A stretch of DNA of 64,000 nt from Natrinema sp. CBA1119 (GTDB lineage: Archaea > Halobacteriota > Halobacteria > Halobacteriales > Natrialbaceae), in NCBI RefSeq assembly GCF_002572525.1, contig NZ_PDBS01000001.1, positions 2,170,001 to 2,234,000 on the forward strand, read 5' to 3'. The translations under genes and the position numbers were made by a program. Of the stretch, positions 24,683-33,732 are shown piece after piece; the stretch's first letter is position 1, and every line of letters starts with the position of its first letter. The notes below the pieces were generated by a model. The model was not told the DNA's origin. It did not search any database and was given only the letters and a program-made list of their open reading frames with translations.

Positions 24683-25442
24683 TCAGTCTACCGTTCGATC
24701 GTTGAACGACAGCTCGCGGTCGGAGACGTCGAGTCGTCTCGAGCCGTCCGGGAGTTCGGCCTGGACCATCTCGATCAGGAGGTCGATCGCCATCCGGTTT
24801 GCGCCCTCGGGAATGATCACGTCGGCCCGTTTCTTCGTCGGCGCGACGAACCGCTCGTGCATCGGTTTGACCGTCTCGAGGGACTGATCGATGACGCCCT
24901 CGAGGTCGCGCCCGCGCTCGATGACGTCGCGTTCGATCCGGCGCAGAATGCGGACGTCCGCGTCGGTCATGACGTACACCCGGAGATCGAGCAGGTCCCG
25001 AATCGCCTCGTCGTGGAGCGCGAGGATCCCCTCGAGGACGATGATCTCGGAGGGCTCGACGGTGACGCGCTCGTCGGTGCGGTTGTGCACCTCGAAGCCG
25101 TACTGGGGCATCTCGATCGGCCGGCCCGACAATAGGGTCTCGAGTTGCTCCCGGAGCAGTTCTCACTCGAACGCGGCGGGATGATCGTAGTTGATCTCCC
25201 GGCGTTCCTCGAGCGCGAGGTACGAGAGACCCTCGTAGTATAGTAACAACTGCAACTATTCACACACTGATCGCACAGCCGTCGTGCGATCAGGTGTGCA
25301 GTGTCTTGCAGTGGCTACTATAGTTGTCAATCGGGATCCGCGTGACCGCCTCGCCGACGGTTTCGGCGACCGTGTGTGCGTCCATCGTTTTTCCGGCTCC
25401 CGTGCCGCCGGCGATTCCCATGGCGAACGACGGTGTGCTCAT
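24683..25442 (-). pseudogene. udk: Uridine kinase pseudogene, split by the palindromic element
   Basis: The N-terminal 39 codons from ATG 25442 encode the P-loop (GGTGAGKT) and end RIPIDNY. There the 84-bp element (25239-25322) interrupts the gene. Deleting the element plus its duplicated TA restores DNYYEGLSYLALEERREINY, the normal family sequence. A second lesion follows: TGA replaces a Trp codon in AAFE-stop-ELLREQL at about 25162. The rest (SGRPIEMPQ onward) reads in frame to 24683 and retains IIPEGANRMAIDLL. Uridine kinase phosphorylates uridine and cytidine for salvage. This copy cannot make a full protein. Confidence 0.88.
25239..25322. mobile_element. 84-bp palindromic MITE-like element, copy 2 (inside udk)
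   Basis: The ends are TATAGTAACAACTGCA and the inverse of TATAGTAGCCACTGCA (14 of 16 matched). The centre is a perfect CTGATCGCAC/GTGCGATCAG palindrome around AGCCGTC. It has the same length as the copy at 4587-4670. Excising 82 bp rebuilds the udk reading frame exactly and leaves one TA, so the insertion duplicated TA. It holds no ORF of its own. Confidence 0.8.
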
Positions 25443-25532
25443 CGTCCGAATCTGGGTCGGGCCGCTAACGAATCCCCTGATCCCGCGTCGCCCCGATTCG
25501 ACGGACCCCGTTCGCCCCTCGAGTGCCAGCGC

Positions 25533-26066
25533 TCACTCGAACTGGGCGGCCTCGCGGAAGCGGTCCTCGTGGACCGGACGAAAGGTCTCGCTCGAGGCGT
25601 CGAATTCGCTCGGCGTCCAGAACCGGGCGTCCGTGGCGTCGCTGCCGGCCGCCGGCACCCCCTCGGCGTCGGCCCGATCGGCCACGTAGTGGACCGTCAC
25701 GACGTGTTTGCCCTCCCGGGGCGGCATCGCCGACGCGGCGAGGATCTCGAGGTCGTCGGTATCGACGACGATGTCCGTCTCCTCTGCGAGTTCGCGAGCG
25801 GCTGCCTCTGGGGGCTCTTCGCCGATCTCCACGTGACCGCCGGGGATCGTCCATTCGCCGACGCCCGGGGGGACGCCGCGCTCGACACAGAGGACGGCGG
25901 GCTCTGGACCGGATCGGTCGACTACAGCGACGCCGGCACAGGGAACCGGGTTGTGCCAGACGATCGCCTCGCAGGTCGAACACCGCATGCGCTCGCGATC
26001 GTCGAACGTGGTCGACTCGAGTCGGGTGCCACAGTCGGGGCAGAACGTCGGCGGTCGACTGACCAT
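25533..26066 (-). CDS. Nudix hydrolase with N-terminal zinc ribbon
   Basis: The 177-residue protein begins with a four-cysteine zinc ribbon (CPDCG near 9 and CSTCE near 29), as in NudC-like and ADP-ribose Nudix proteins. The Nudix box is GGHVEIGEEPPEAAARELAE followed by ETDI (about residues 74-97), with all catalytic glutamates present. Activity on nucleoside diphosphate derivatives is expected; the exact substrate is open. It lies 26 bp from the 3' end of thrC on the same strand. Confidence 0.92.
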   Translation of the reverse strand: MVSRPPTFCPDCGTRLESTTFDDRERMRCSTCEAIVWHNPVPCAGVAVVDRSGPEPAVLCVERGVPPGVGEWTIPGGHVEIGEEPPEAAARELAEETDIVVDTDDLEILAASAMPPREGKHVVTVHYVADRADAEGVPAAGSDATDARFWTPSEFDASSETFRPVHEDRFREAAQFE

Positions 26067-26092
26067 CTATCCGGTTTTTCGGACCCGATCGT

Positions 26093-27250
26093 TCAAAGTG
26101 TTTTGAATCCGCTTCCCGTCAGCGGCACGACGACATCGTCGTCGTCGGCGACGACCCCGTCCTCGCGATACCGCTCGAGGGCCGCTGGGGCGACCGCACA
26201 GGTCGGCTCCACGTAGAACCCGTTGCGGTGGAGTCGGTCCAGCGCGGTCTCGATCCGGTCCCCACCGAGCGCGATTACGTCACCGTTAGTCTCCTCGATC
26301 GCCTCGAGGATCTCGGTGCCGCGGGCCGGTTCGGTGATCCGAATCCCGTCGGCGATAGTCGTCCCGTCGCCGTCCTCGTCGGTCGTGTCGCCGCCGAGTG
26401 CCGCGACGATGGGTGCGTAGCCGGCCGCCTGCGCGCCGAGTAGGCGGGGCATTCTGTCGACGATTCCGGCCTCGTTCAGCAGGCTGAAGCCGCGGTACGC
26501 ACCGAGGAAGAGCGTCCCGTGGCCGACGGGAAGGACGACGGCGTCGGGAACGGTCCACCCCTGCTGGGCGGCCACTTCGAACGCGAACGTCATGGTTCCG
26601 GCGTAGAACGCGGGGTTCCACGCGTGGCTGGCGTACCATCCCTCGCCAGTCTGGTGGGGTGCGTCGCTGTCGCCGGCCGAGACGGCACCACCGTTCGAGC
26701 GGCCTTCGACGGCCCTGAGGCAGGCCGCGGTGACGTCTTCTCGCGTTCCCTCGATGCGAACGGGGCGCGCGTCGGCCCGCTGGATCGCCATCAGCTTCGA
26801 CTGTTTGACGTCAGCCGGCACGTAGATGTCCGCCTCGAGACCCGCGCGGGCCGCGTAGGTCGCGATCGATGCACCCGCGTTCCCGGAGGAGTCCTCGATG
26901 ACCTTCTCGACGCCGAGTTCGACCGCCCGCGAGAGGGTCGTCGTCGCGCCGCGGTCCTTGAACGACCCCGTCGGAAACACGTACTCGAGTTTGAACTGCG
27001 CGTCCCACTCGGGGGCGTCGACCATCGGCGTGAACCCCTCGTAGAACGTGACGTGCTGCTCGATCGGGAGGAACTCGAAGAAGGTCCACAGCCCCTCGCT
27101 CGTATCCAAACTGTGCAGCGGGAGCGGATCGCCGTTCGGGTGGGGTCGTTCGGTGAACTCGAGGCCGCGGCCACACGCACAGCGCCACGGCTCGTCGGGA
27201 CTGGCGTCGTAGCGAGTGCCACAGTCGGGACATGTGAGATCGGCTGGCAT
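26093..27250 (-). CDS. thrC: Threonine synthase
   Basis: The 385-residue PLP enzyme converts O-phosphohomoserine to threonine. An N-terminal zinc ribbon (CPDCG...CACG, residues 7-27) is typical of archaeal ThrC. The PLP lysine is in FPTGSFKDRGATTT (about residue 95), followed by DSSGNAGASIATYAA and a GHGTLFLG phosphate loop (about 230). The C-terminus includes PTCAVAPAALERYRE. ATG 27250 was chosen at the zinc ribbon; the ORF extends far upstream over the next gene out of frame. The stop of the upstream AspA-like gene lies 2 bp away, so they form an operon. Confidence 0.92.
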   Translation of the reverse strand: MPADLTCPDCGTRYDASPDEPWRCACGRGLEFTERPHPNGDPLPLHSLDTSEGLWTFFEFLPIEQHVTFYEGFTPMVDAPEWDAQFKLEYVFPTGSFKDRGATTTLSRAVELGVEKVIEDSSGNAGASIATYAARAGLEADIYVPADVKQSKLMAIQRADARPVRIEGTREDVTAACLRAVEGRSNGGAVSAGDSDAPHQTGEGWYASHAWNPAFYAGTMTFAFEVAAQQGWTVPDAVVLPVGHGTLFLGAYRGFSLLNEAGIVDRMPRLLGAQAAGYAPIVAALGGDTTDEDGDGTTIADGIRITEPARGTEILEAIEETNGDVIALGGDRIETALDRLHRNGFYVEPTCAVAPAALERYREDGVVADDDDVVVPLTGSGFKTL

Positions 27251-27252
27251 GG

Positions 27253-28212
27253 TTAGACGGTGTCGATGTCGGTTCCGACCGAGCAGACGTATTCGCCGGT
27301 CGCGACCTGCGGGAGCCGACGGATCCGCCAGAGGATGCCGTTGCTGTTGGCGGTGACGGTCGACTTCGGCTCGCCGAACGGCGTCGTCACCTCGAACAGC
27401 GTCTCGCCGCTCGCGACTCGATCGCCCAACTTCTTCTGCAGGTCGACGAGGCCGCCGCCGGGAGCGCCGTACTGCTCGAAGCCGCTGGCACGTACCTGGC
27501 GCTCCACGTCCGCGTCCTCCACGAGGTAGCCGTAGTACCGGAGGACGTTGAAGACGCCATCGACCCCCTTCCGAATGCTCTCTTCGTCCCAGCCGACGGC
27601 ACCGCCGAGTTCGGGGTCGACGGTCGGGATCCCCTCGTTCGGCGCGGTGCGGGCCAACTGGCCGTCCGGTCCCTTCTGGTCGAGGATGTGCCCGCAGCCG
27701 AAGACTCTCGCGAGTTCGAGACACTCGTCGTAGAGGCGGTGTCGCGTTCCACAGCGGACCCGGACCTCGTCGAGCATCCGGCTGGTCGACCCCTGGTGGA
27801 GGTCGAGGATCATGTCCGCTCGGGTCGCGACGTCGAACGTCGCGGCGGCGATCCGCTCGCTCGAGGTCCCGTTCTCGTTGCCGGGATAGGCCCGGTTCAT
27901 CTTCGTATCGTCGATCGGGTTGCGGTGTTCGGCCACCTGAAACGCGTGGTAGTTGACGATCCCGACGATCAGGATCGTCCCCGAGAGTTCGGCGAGATCG
28001 AGCCGGGGCACGAGATGCTGGATCACGCCGACGCCGTTGAGTTCGTCGCCGTCACTGACGGCCTGTATGTAGAGCGTGTCTCCGGCGTTTGCGCCGTTGA
28101 TCACGGCGACCGGGAGCCCGAACGGGCTCCCGTCTCGCGTCTCGCCGACCTCGAGACGGCCCGTATCCATCTCGCCGGGCCCCGCGCTCGCGGTTCCGAG
28201 CGTCGTCGTCAT
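27253..28212 (-). CDS. Succinylglutamate desuccinylase/aspartoacylase (AspA-like) protein
   Basis: The 319-residue protein has the M14-type amidohydrolase fold at about 35-220 and a C-terminal barrel-sandwich-like segment (about 250-319, GLVDLQKKLGDRVASGETLFEV). DLHQGS (about 140) supplies one metal histidine and NYHAFQVAEHRN the usual Arg/Asn neighbourhood. The first metal motif, normally GxHGDE, reads AVSDGDELNG, so the first histidine is replaced by Ser-Asp. It may use an Asp ligand or have altered chemistry. It is co-transcribed with thrC, so a role in aspartate-family amino-acid metabolism is conceivable. Confidence 0.82.
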   Translation of the reverse strand: MTTTLGTASAGPGEMDTGRLEVGETRDGSPFGLPVAVINGANAGDTLYIQAVSDGDELNGVGVIQHLVPRLDLAELSGTILIVGIVNYHAFQVAEHRNPIDDTKMNRAYPGNENGTSSERIAAATFDVATRADMILDLHQGSTSRMLDEVRVRCGTRHRLYDECLELARVFGCGHILDQKGPDGQLARTAPNEGIPTVDPELGGAVGWDEESIRKGVDGVFNVLRYYGYLVEDADVERQVRASGFEQYGAPGGGLVDLQKKLGDRVASGETLFEVTTPFGEPKSTVTANSNGILWRIRRLPQVATGEYVCSVGTDIDTV

Positions 28213-28269
28213 ATGTTCCTCACGATGGATCCGTCCGCCTTTAGACTATCCTTTGATCTCGATCGCCGA

Positions 28270-29106
28270 TCATCCGGTGAGGACAGCCCGGAGCGCGAAC
28301 CGGAGGTTCTCCCGCCGTTCCATAGCTCGACGGTAGAAGTAGGACTTCCAGCGCTCGCCGTAGGGGACGTACTGCCAGACATCGTACTCCTCGGCCAACT
28401 CGTACTGGGCGGTCTCGCGGACGCCCATCAGCATCTGTACCTCGAACGCGGTGCCGGAGCGCTCGTGGAGCGCCGTCGCGTACTCGAGCATCGCCGGATC
28501 GTGACTCCCCACCGCGATCCCGCCGTCGTAGTGTTCGAACGCGTACTCGAGTAAGGTCCTGTACTCCTGATCGATCCGCTCCCCGTCCGCGTACGCGACG
28601 TCGGCCGGCGGATCGTACGCGCCCTTGACGAACCTGACCTTCCCGGGAACGTCGGCGAGTCGCCGTACGTCCGCTCGAGTCCGCCTGAGGTTCGCCTGGA
28701 CGCAGACACCGACGCCCCCTCCCCGCTCGCGAGCGACCGTCTCGAACGCGTCCAGGGTCGCGTCGGTCGTCGTATGGTCCTCCATATCGATCCAGACGAA
28801 GACGCCGTGCTCGGCCGCCGCGTCGACGATCGCCGTGAGCTCGGAGCGGAAGACGTCCTCGCTGATATCCAATCCGAGTTGTGATGGCTTGACTGAAATG
28901 CAGGCCTCGAGCCTCGAGCCGGCGATATCGGTGACGAGTCGGCGGTACTCGGCGGCATCGGCCGCGACGGGATCGCGTTCGTCGTAGTGTTCGCCAAGCA
29001 GATTGACGATGGCCTTTACGTCGCGCTCGTTGAGTTGACGGACGTGCTCGAGCGCTTCCGCAGGAGAGACCCCAGCGACGAACCGGTTCGCGATGGGCGG
29101 GATCAT
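28270..29106 (-). CDS. putA: Proline dehydrogenase
   Basis: The 278-residue FAD enzyme oxidises proline to pyrroline-5-carboxylate. The TIM barrel includes CISVKPSQLGLDIS, WIDMEDHTTTDATLDAF, RFVKGAYDPP and a C-terminal YGERWKSYFYRRAMERREN. The RR..E pattern in the last helix binds the proline carboxylate. Its single-domain size matches the stand-alone PRODH of archaea and Gram-positives. The start at ATG 29106 (MIPPIANRFVAG) gives the usual N-terminus. Confidence 0.9.
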   Translation of the reverse strand: MIPPIANRFVAGVSPAEALEHVRQLNERDVKAIVNLLGEHYDERDPVAADAAEYRRLVTDIAGSRLEACISVKPSQLGLDISEDVFRSELTAIVDAAAEHGVFVWIDMEDHTTTDATLDAFETVARERGGGVGVCVQANLRRTRADVRRLADVPGKVRFVKGAYDPPADVAYADGERIDQEYRTLLEYAFEHYDGGIAVGSHDPAMLEYATALHERSGTAFEVQMLMGVRETAQYELAEEYDVWQYVPYGERWKSYFYRRAMERRENLRFALRAVLTG

Positions 29107-29272
29107 AACAGAGGATACTGACCGCGACGCGTAAGGGTGTTCCTCCGTTTCTCGGCGGATTACGACGGATCGTCCGGGCGTTTGCAGGAGCACGAGTCAC
29201 CGTCCGACTGCGGCCGATCGATCGGTCGTCGGGCGACGGAAACGTCTCGACCGAAGGGCTCGCGGTCCGAAC

Positions 29273-31531
29273 CTACCCGCCGTGGCCGGGATAGTCCCGC
29301 TCGAAGCGGTCCTCGATTTCCGCCTCGTCGAACTGCACGATCACCGGTCGACCGTGCGGACAGGAGTAGGGGTTCTCGCAGTCGTCGAGTGCGGACAGCA
29401 GGTCGACGACCGAGCCCTCCGTCAGCGAGGTGTTCCCCGTGATCGACGGATAACAGGCCAGGTCCCCGAGGAACTCGTCGGCCAGCGCGTCGACGGTCTC
29501 GGCGCCCGCCTCGCGGTCGCCCGCGACGAACGATGCGAGGACGTCCCGCAACCGATCCGGCTCGAGCGTCGCCTCGAGCACCGCGGGCACGGTCGTCACC
29601 GCGACCGTCCGATCGTCCACTCGGTCGGCGTAAAAACCCAGCCGCGAGAGGGCCTCTCGGTAGTGCTCGAACGCCTCGGCCTCGGCGGCCGTCAGCTCGA
29701 GTTCCACGGGCTCCGCCAGCGCCTGCGCGGTCGGATCGTCGGCGAAGGCCGTCTGCAGCCGCTCGTAGTTGACCCGCTCGTCGGCGGCGTGCTGGTCGAT
29801 CAGGACGAGTCCGTCGCCCGTCTCGCAGACCAGATAGGTGTCGCTGAGCTGGCCGAGCAGTCGCAGCGACGGCAGCGACTCGAACGCGGATCGCTCCCCC
29901 GTCGCGGCCTCGCCGGCAAGTGTCCGCTGTTCGGTCGCGGCGGCGAATTTGCGTTCGGCGTCGGAATTCGCGTGGCGGCCTCGTTCCGTCCTCGAGCCCC
30001 CCTTCGTCTCCGTCTCCGTCGAGCCGGCCGCCCCATCGCCGTCCGCGTCGGAAACCGGATCCGCGCTCGATTCCGTCGCGTCCGTCGCATCTGTCACGCC
30101 CGTTTCATCTGTCGCGTCCGTTGCATCTGTTGCGTTCGTCGCGTCCGCTGCCGGTTCGTTCCGCGGCGTCACCGTCGGCCGACTGCCCGCCGATGAGCCG
30201 TCCTCGGTCGATGACTGCGAGTCGGTCCCCGAATCCGCGCTCGGAGTCGCGGATGCGTCGGTCGACAGCGCGTCGCCCGTCGCAGCGTCCGCCCGTTCGG
30301 TAGCCGAGTCCGCGGGATCGTTCCCGCCGTTGCTCGAGCCGTCGGACTGCCTCGCAGCCTCACCGGTGCGCTCGAGCGTGGCGGTCTCGTGGCCCTCCGG
30401 GTCGGGTCCGGTCCCGCGGTCGCTACCGGGTTCGACCCGCGCCTCGCCCGGTGCAGACCGACCGCGGGGCGCACCGGATCGGAGCAGGCCGTGCTCGAGC
30501 AACGCTGACTCCACGGCGGCGTCGACCTGCCGGCGGACCGCATCGTCGTCGTCGAAGCGCACCTCCCGCTTTCTGGGGTGGACGTTCACGTCGACCGCGT
30601 CGCCGGGCACCGCCAGAAAGAGGGTGACGAAGGGGTAGCGGTCGCCGCCCAGTTGCGTGCCGTAGGCGCCCATGATCCCCTCGCGGACGGCGTCGGCGGT
30701 CACCGCCCGGCCGTTGACGTACGTCGCGAGGTAGTCTCGACTCGAGCGGTTCGTTTCGGGGTGGGAGACGAGGCCGGAGACCGATTCCAGGGGACCGGGC
30801 GGAAGCTCGTCGCCGCCGGCCTCGACGGGAATCATCGACGAGGCGACCTCGCGGCCGTAGACCGAGAGGACGGCGGCCTGGAGGTCGCCCTGTCCCGTCG
30901 TCGAGAACACCTCGCGGCCGTCGTGGGTCAGCGTGACCGCCACGTCCGGGTTCGCGAGCGCATAGCGCGTGACGACGCGGTTGACGTGGGCGAACTCCGT
31001 CGCTGTCGTCTTGAGGAACTTTCTGCGAGCGGGCGTGTTATAAAAGAGGTCCTCGATTTCGACCGTCGTTCCCGCCGGACAACCCGTCGGCTCGACCGAG
31101 ACGACATCCCCGCCCTCGTAGGAGAGTTCCGTCCCCGCACCGTCCGCCCCGCGGGGTCGCGACCGGATGGTCACTCTCGAGACCGAGCCGATAGTGTGCA
31201 GCGCCTCGCCCCGGAAGCCGAGCGTGGCGACGCCCGACTCGAGGTCCTCGAGCCCGTCGATCTTGCTCGTCGTGTGCTCGCGGACCGCCGCGCGAACGTC
31301 CGCCTCGGACATACCAGCTCCGTCGTCGGCGACGCGAATCAGCTCCGTGCCGCCCTCCTCGACGGTGACGTCGACGCTCGAGGCGTCGGCGTCGAGACTG
31401 TTCTCGACGAGTTCCTTGACGGCGCTGGCGGGGCGTTCGACGACCTCGCCGGCGGCGATGCGGGCGACGGTGTCCTCGTCTAACTGGTGGATGTCGGTGT
31501 CGTCCTGGGGGTGGGTACTCTCGTCACTCAT
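29273..31531 (-). CDS. mutL: DNA mismatch repair endonuclease MutL
   Basis: The 752-residue protein has an N-terminal GHKL ATPase (ARIAAGEVVERPASAVKELV, DDGAGM, TLGFRGEAL, residues 18-110) and a transducer domain to about 340. A very acidic Ser/Thr/Asp linker of about 200 residues contains degenerate TDATDATD repeats. The C-terminal dimerisation/endonuclease domain carries DQHAADERVNYE (about 595), which matches DQHA-x2-E-x4-E, and CPHGRP (about 730). It is therefore the nicking type of MutL, as expected in an organism without MutH. MutS lies 2.5 kb away on the same strand. Confidence 0.95.
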   Translation of the reverse strand: MSDESTHPQDDTDIHQLDEDTVARIAAGEVVERPASAVKELVENSLDADASSVDVTVEEGGTELIRVADDGAGMSEADVRAAVREHTTSKIDGLEDLESGVATLGFRGEALHTIGSVSRVTIRSRPRGADGAGTELSYEGGDVVSVEPTGCPAGTTVEIEDLFYNTPARRKFLKTTATEFAHVNRVVTRYALANPDVAVTLTHDGREVFSTTGQGDLQAAVLSVYGREVASSMIPVEAGGDELPPGPLESVSGLVSHPETNRSSRDYLATYVNGRAVTADAVREGIMGAYGTQLGGDRYPFVTLFLAVPGDAVDVNVHPRKREVRFDDDDAVRRQVDAAVESALLEHGLLRSGAPRGRSAPGEARVEPGSDRGTGPDPEGHETATLERTGEAARQSDGSSNGGNDPADSATERADAATGDALSTDASATPSADSGTDSQSSTEDGSSAGSRPTVTPRNEPAADATNATDATDATDETGVTDATDATESSADPVSDADGDGAAGSTETETKGGSRTERGRHANSDAERKFAAATEQRTLAGEAATGERSAFESLPSLRLLGQLSDTYLVCETGDGLVLIDQHAADERVNYERLQTAFADDPTAQALAEPVELELTAAEAEAFEHYREALSRLGFYADRVDDRTVAVTTVPAVLEATLEPDRLRDVLASFVAGDREAGAETVDALADEFLGDLACYPSITGNTSLTEGSVVDLLSALDDCENPYSCPHGRPVIVQFDEAEIEDRFERDYPGHGG

Positions 31532-31670
31532 GATGATTTGGCGTCGGCGCGGTGATCGGCTCCGACGCGTCCGCTGTGTTGGATACTGGTAGAGACGGCG
31601 GCTGGTTAGGTCTTCCGTCCCGTGTGTTACCGCCGTGACTCGAGCGCGTCGGCAGGGTTCGAGTCCGCCG

Positions 31671-32471
31671 TCAGTCCTCGAGCCCGAGGTCCTGCGACAT
31701 CGAATTCCCAGCGCGCGGCACGCCTTTCACCGTCACCGTCTCGCCGTTCATGAACGAGGCGGCGGGACTCGAGAGGAACTGGGCGACGTCGGCGATCTCC
31801 TCGGCGTGACCGATGCGGCGGTCGGCTTTGTCGCGGGACGGCATATCCTCACTGTCGATACCGAGCGTGTCGGCGACGCCGGGCGTCTGGATGAGTCCCG
31901 GGGCGATACAGTTGACGCGGATGCCGTCCTCCGCCCACTCGACGGCGAGCGTTTCGGTCAGCCGGATGATCGCCGCCTTCGACGCGCCGTAGTGACTCTC
32001 GCCGGGGGCCGCGTGCTGGCCGTTCACGCTCGAGAGGTTGATGATGACACCGCCGTCGCCCTCGCGCATGACTTCCCCCGCGAGCTGCGTGCAGTGGACC
32101 GTGCTATTCAGATTGAGGTCGACGATGGTCTGCCAGCCGTTCGCGGAGATGTCCTCGAACGCCGCGACGAACTCCCCGCCGGCGTTGTTGACGAGGATGT
32201 CGATGTCGCCGAACTCGTCGACCGTCTCGTCGACGAGGTTCTGGACTTGGTCGCGCTCGCGGACGTTACACTCGACGGCGAGCGCCTCGCCGGCGTCCTC
32301 GGCGTCGTTGATCTCGTCTGCGACGGGTCCCACGCGGTCCATCGACCGCGAACAGATCGCGACGTCCGCGCCGCTGGCTGCGAGCGTCTTCGCGATCGCT
32401 TCACCGATTCCCTGACTCGCGCCGGTGACGATCGCGGTCTGGCCCGCGACGTCGAAGTCTGGTTCGTGCAT
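31671..32471 (-). CDS. Short-chain dehydrogenase/reductase (FabG-like)
   Basis: The 266-residue classical SDR has the cofactor motif TGASQGIGEAIAK (about residues 17-29), ICSRSMDR (an arginine pair typical of NADP preference), NNAGG (about 93) and the catalytic triad in INLSSVN...YGASK (about 145 and 161-165). Substrate may be a 3-oxoacyl thioester or a sugar alcohol. It is encoded alone between mutL and a MOSC gene. Confidence 0.9.
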   Translation of the reverse strand: MHEPDFDVAGQTAIVTGASQGIGEAIAKTLAASGADVAICSRSMDRVGPVADEINDAEDAGEALAVECNVRERDQVQNLVDETVDEFGDIDILVNNAGGEFVAAFEDISANGWQTIVDLNLNSTVHCTQLAGEVMREGDGGVIINLSSVNGQHAAPGESHYGASKAAIIRLTETLAVEWAEDGIRVNCIAPGLIQTPGVADTLGIDSEDMPSRDKADRRIGHAEEIADVAQFLSSPAASFMNGETVTVKGVPRAGNSMSQDLGLED

Positions 32472-32771
32472 CGTGCTAACGGGCGACCTATCGTCTCAAA
32501 ATTCTACCGATGAACGACGGCCGCTCGCTCTTTGATGGGGTTCGCCGCGTCGCTCGAGCTCACCGACGCAGCCCGGATATCCGAACGACAGGACGGCCCT
32601 CGACGGTCGGATTCCGGCCCAGAATTCCCCGTTCGAGAGGTTTTTACCGACGTTCGTCTGGTAGCGTCTCCCCTCGAGGCGCGTGATACGGACGTTCACC
32701 CCTCTCGACCGGTCCTTCGACGCCCGCATCGATGAGAAGGTCTTTGCAGATGCGGGTTGTTACCAAACATC
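32472..32771. other. Intergenic region between SDR and MOSC genes
   Basis: The 300 bp separates divergent genes and should hold both promoters. No small ORF or stable structure stands out; a T-run at 32641 is the only clear feature. Confidence 0.5.
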
Positions 32772-33260
32772 ATGTGTGCTAGCACGGAGGGAAGCGTCGC
32801 AGCGATCCACGTCGCCCCGGAGGCCGAGGCGGAGATGCGGGCGGTAGCCGACGTTCGAGCGGTCGCCGGCAAAGGGCTCGAGGGCGATCGATACTTCGAA
32901 CGGGCAGGGTCTTGGTCGGGAGAACAGGGACGGGCTCTCCCCCCGGAGGACCGGGCGCTCACGCTCTTCGAGGGAGAGACGCTCGACACCGTCGAGCGCG
33001 ATGCCGGTATCGAGATCGATCCGGCCGACCACCGACGAAATATCACGACCAGGAACGTCGCCGTCGATCACCTGCTCGACGAACGGTTCCGAATCGGAGA
33101 GGCCGTCTGCGAGGGCGTCGAAATCTGTGAGCCGTGTGCCTACCTCGAGTCACTCACCGAAGAAGGCGTACTCAGCGCGCTCGTCCATCGCGGCGGACTG
33201 AACGTTCGCATCGTTTCCTCCGGTGAGATTGCCGTCGATGATCCGATCACCGTCCTCTAG
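32772..33260 (+). CDS. MOSC domain protein
   Basis: The 162-residue protein is a single MOSC domain. It contains VAGKGLEGDRYF (about 36), ITTRNVAVDHLL (about 98), and the conserved cysteine in EICEPCAYLE (about 126), which in moco sulfurases binds the sulfur or cofactor. RGGLNVRIVSSGEIAVDD closes the domain. Stand-alone MOSC proteins often detoxify N-hydroxylated bases or handle sulfur for molybdenum cofactor. The start at 32772 (MCASTEGSVAAIHVAP) is favoured over 32757. Confidence 0.88.
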   Translation: MCASTEGSVAAIHVAPEAEAEMRAVADVRAVAGKGLEGDRYFERAGSWSGEQGRALPPEDRALTLFEGETLDTVERDAGIEIDPADHRRNITTRNVAVDHLLDERFRIGEAVCEGVEICEPCAYLESLTEEGVLSALVHRGGLNVRIVSSGEIAVDDPITVL

Positions 33261-33356
33261 GCGCGGATCGTCGTGTGAGACGGCTATCGAACTGCATCGC
33301 GAATCACCGGTCGTTCGCCGTCATCTCGGGCGGCGAGTGCCTGCGCCGTCCTTTTC

Positions 33357-33540
33357 GTGACCACACCCGTCCGTACGGTATGGACCTGCGACGGATCCGT
33401 TCCGTCGCTCGAGACGATCTTCGGCATCTACGCGGACCTCGTGAACACCGTCGGGACGTTCGAGACGCTCGGCGCGGTCATCCTGTTGCTCATCTGGCTC
33501 TAAGGCAACGCGCTCGTCCTGCTGGTCGGCCGCGGCGGTG
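33357..33540 (+). pseudogene. Fragment of a YihY/BrkB family membrane protein
   Basis: In one frame the sequence reads ETIFGIYADLVNTVGTFETL, then GAVILLLIWL, then a TAA (33501-33503), then GNALVLLVG. This matches the last two helices of YihY/BrkB (UPF0761) proteins, whose consensus has Tyr where the TAA now stands (TAC to TAA). Nothing recognisable precedes 33357, so most of the gene is lost. It is a remnant, not a working gene. Confidence 0.6.
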
Positions 33541-33732
33541 AACGTGGTAGTCGGGAATCACCGACCCGAGAGCAGTACCGGCGACAGCGACGACCAGGAA
33601 TCGGCGGACACCGTTCTCGCCTGAGTTCGACTGTCGTCCCGGTGATCGCACAGTCGCAGGGGTGGCGAAACGCTACGGTCCTCTCGATAGTAGACACCAC
33701 CGTCGAATTCGGACACGAGGTGTTCCAACACT

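Noticed and set aside
25284-26216. Open frame of 310 codons on the plus strand over the udk N-terminus and Nudix gene
   Set aside because: The minus strand carries recognisable Nudix and P-loop sequences; the plus frame has none.
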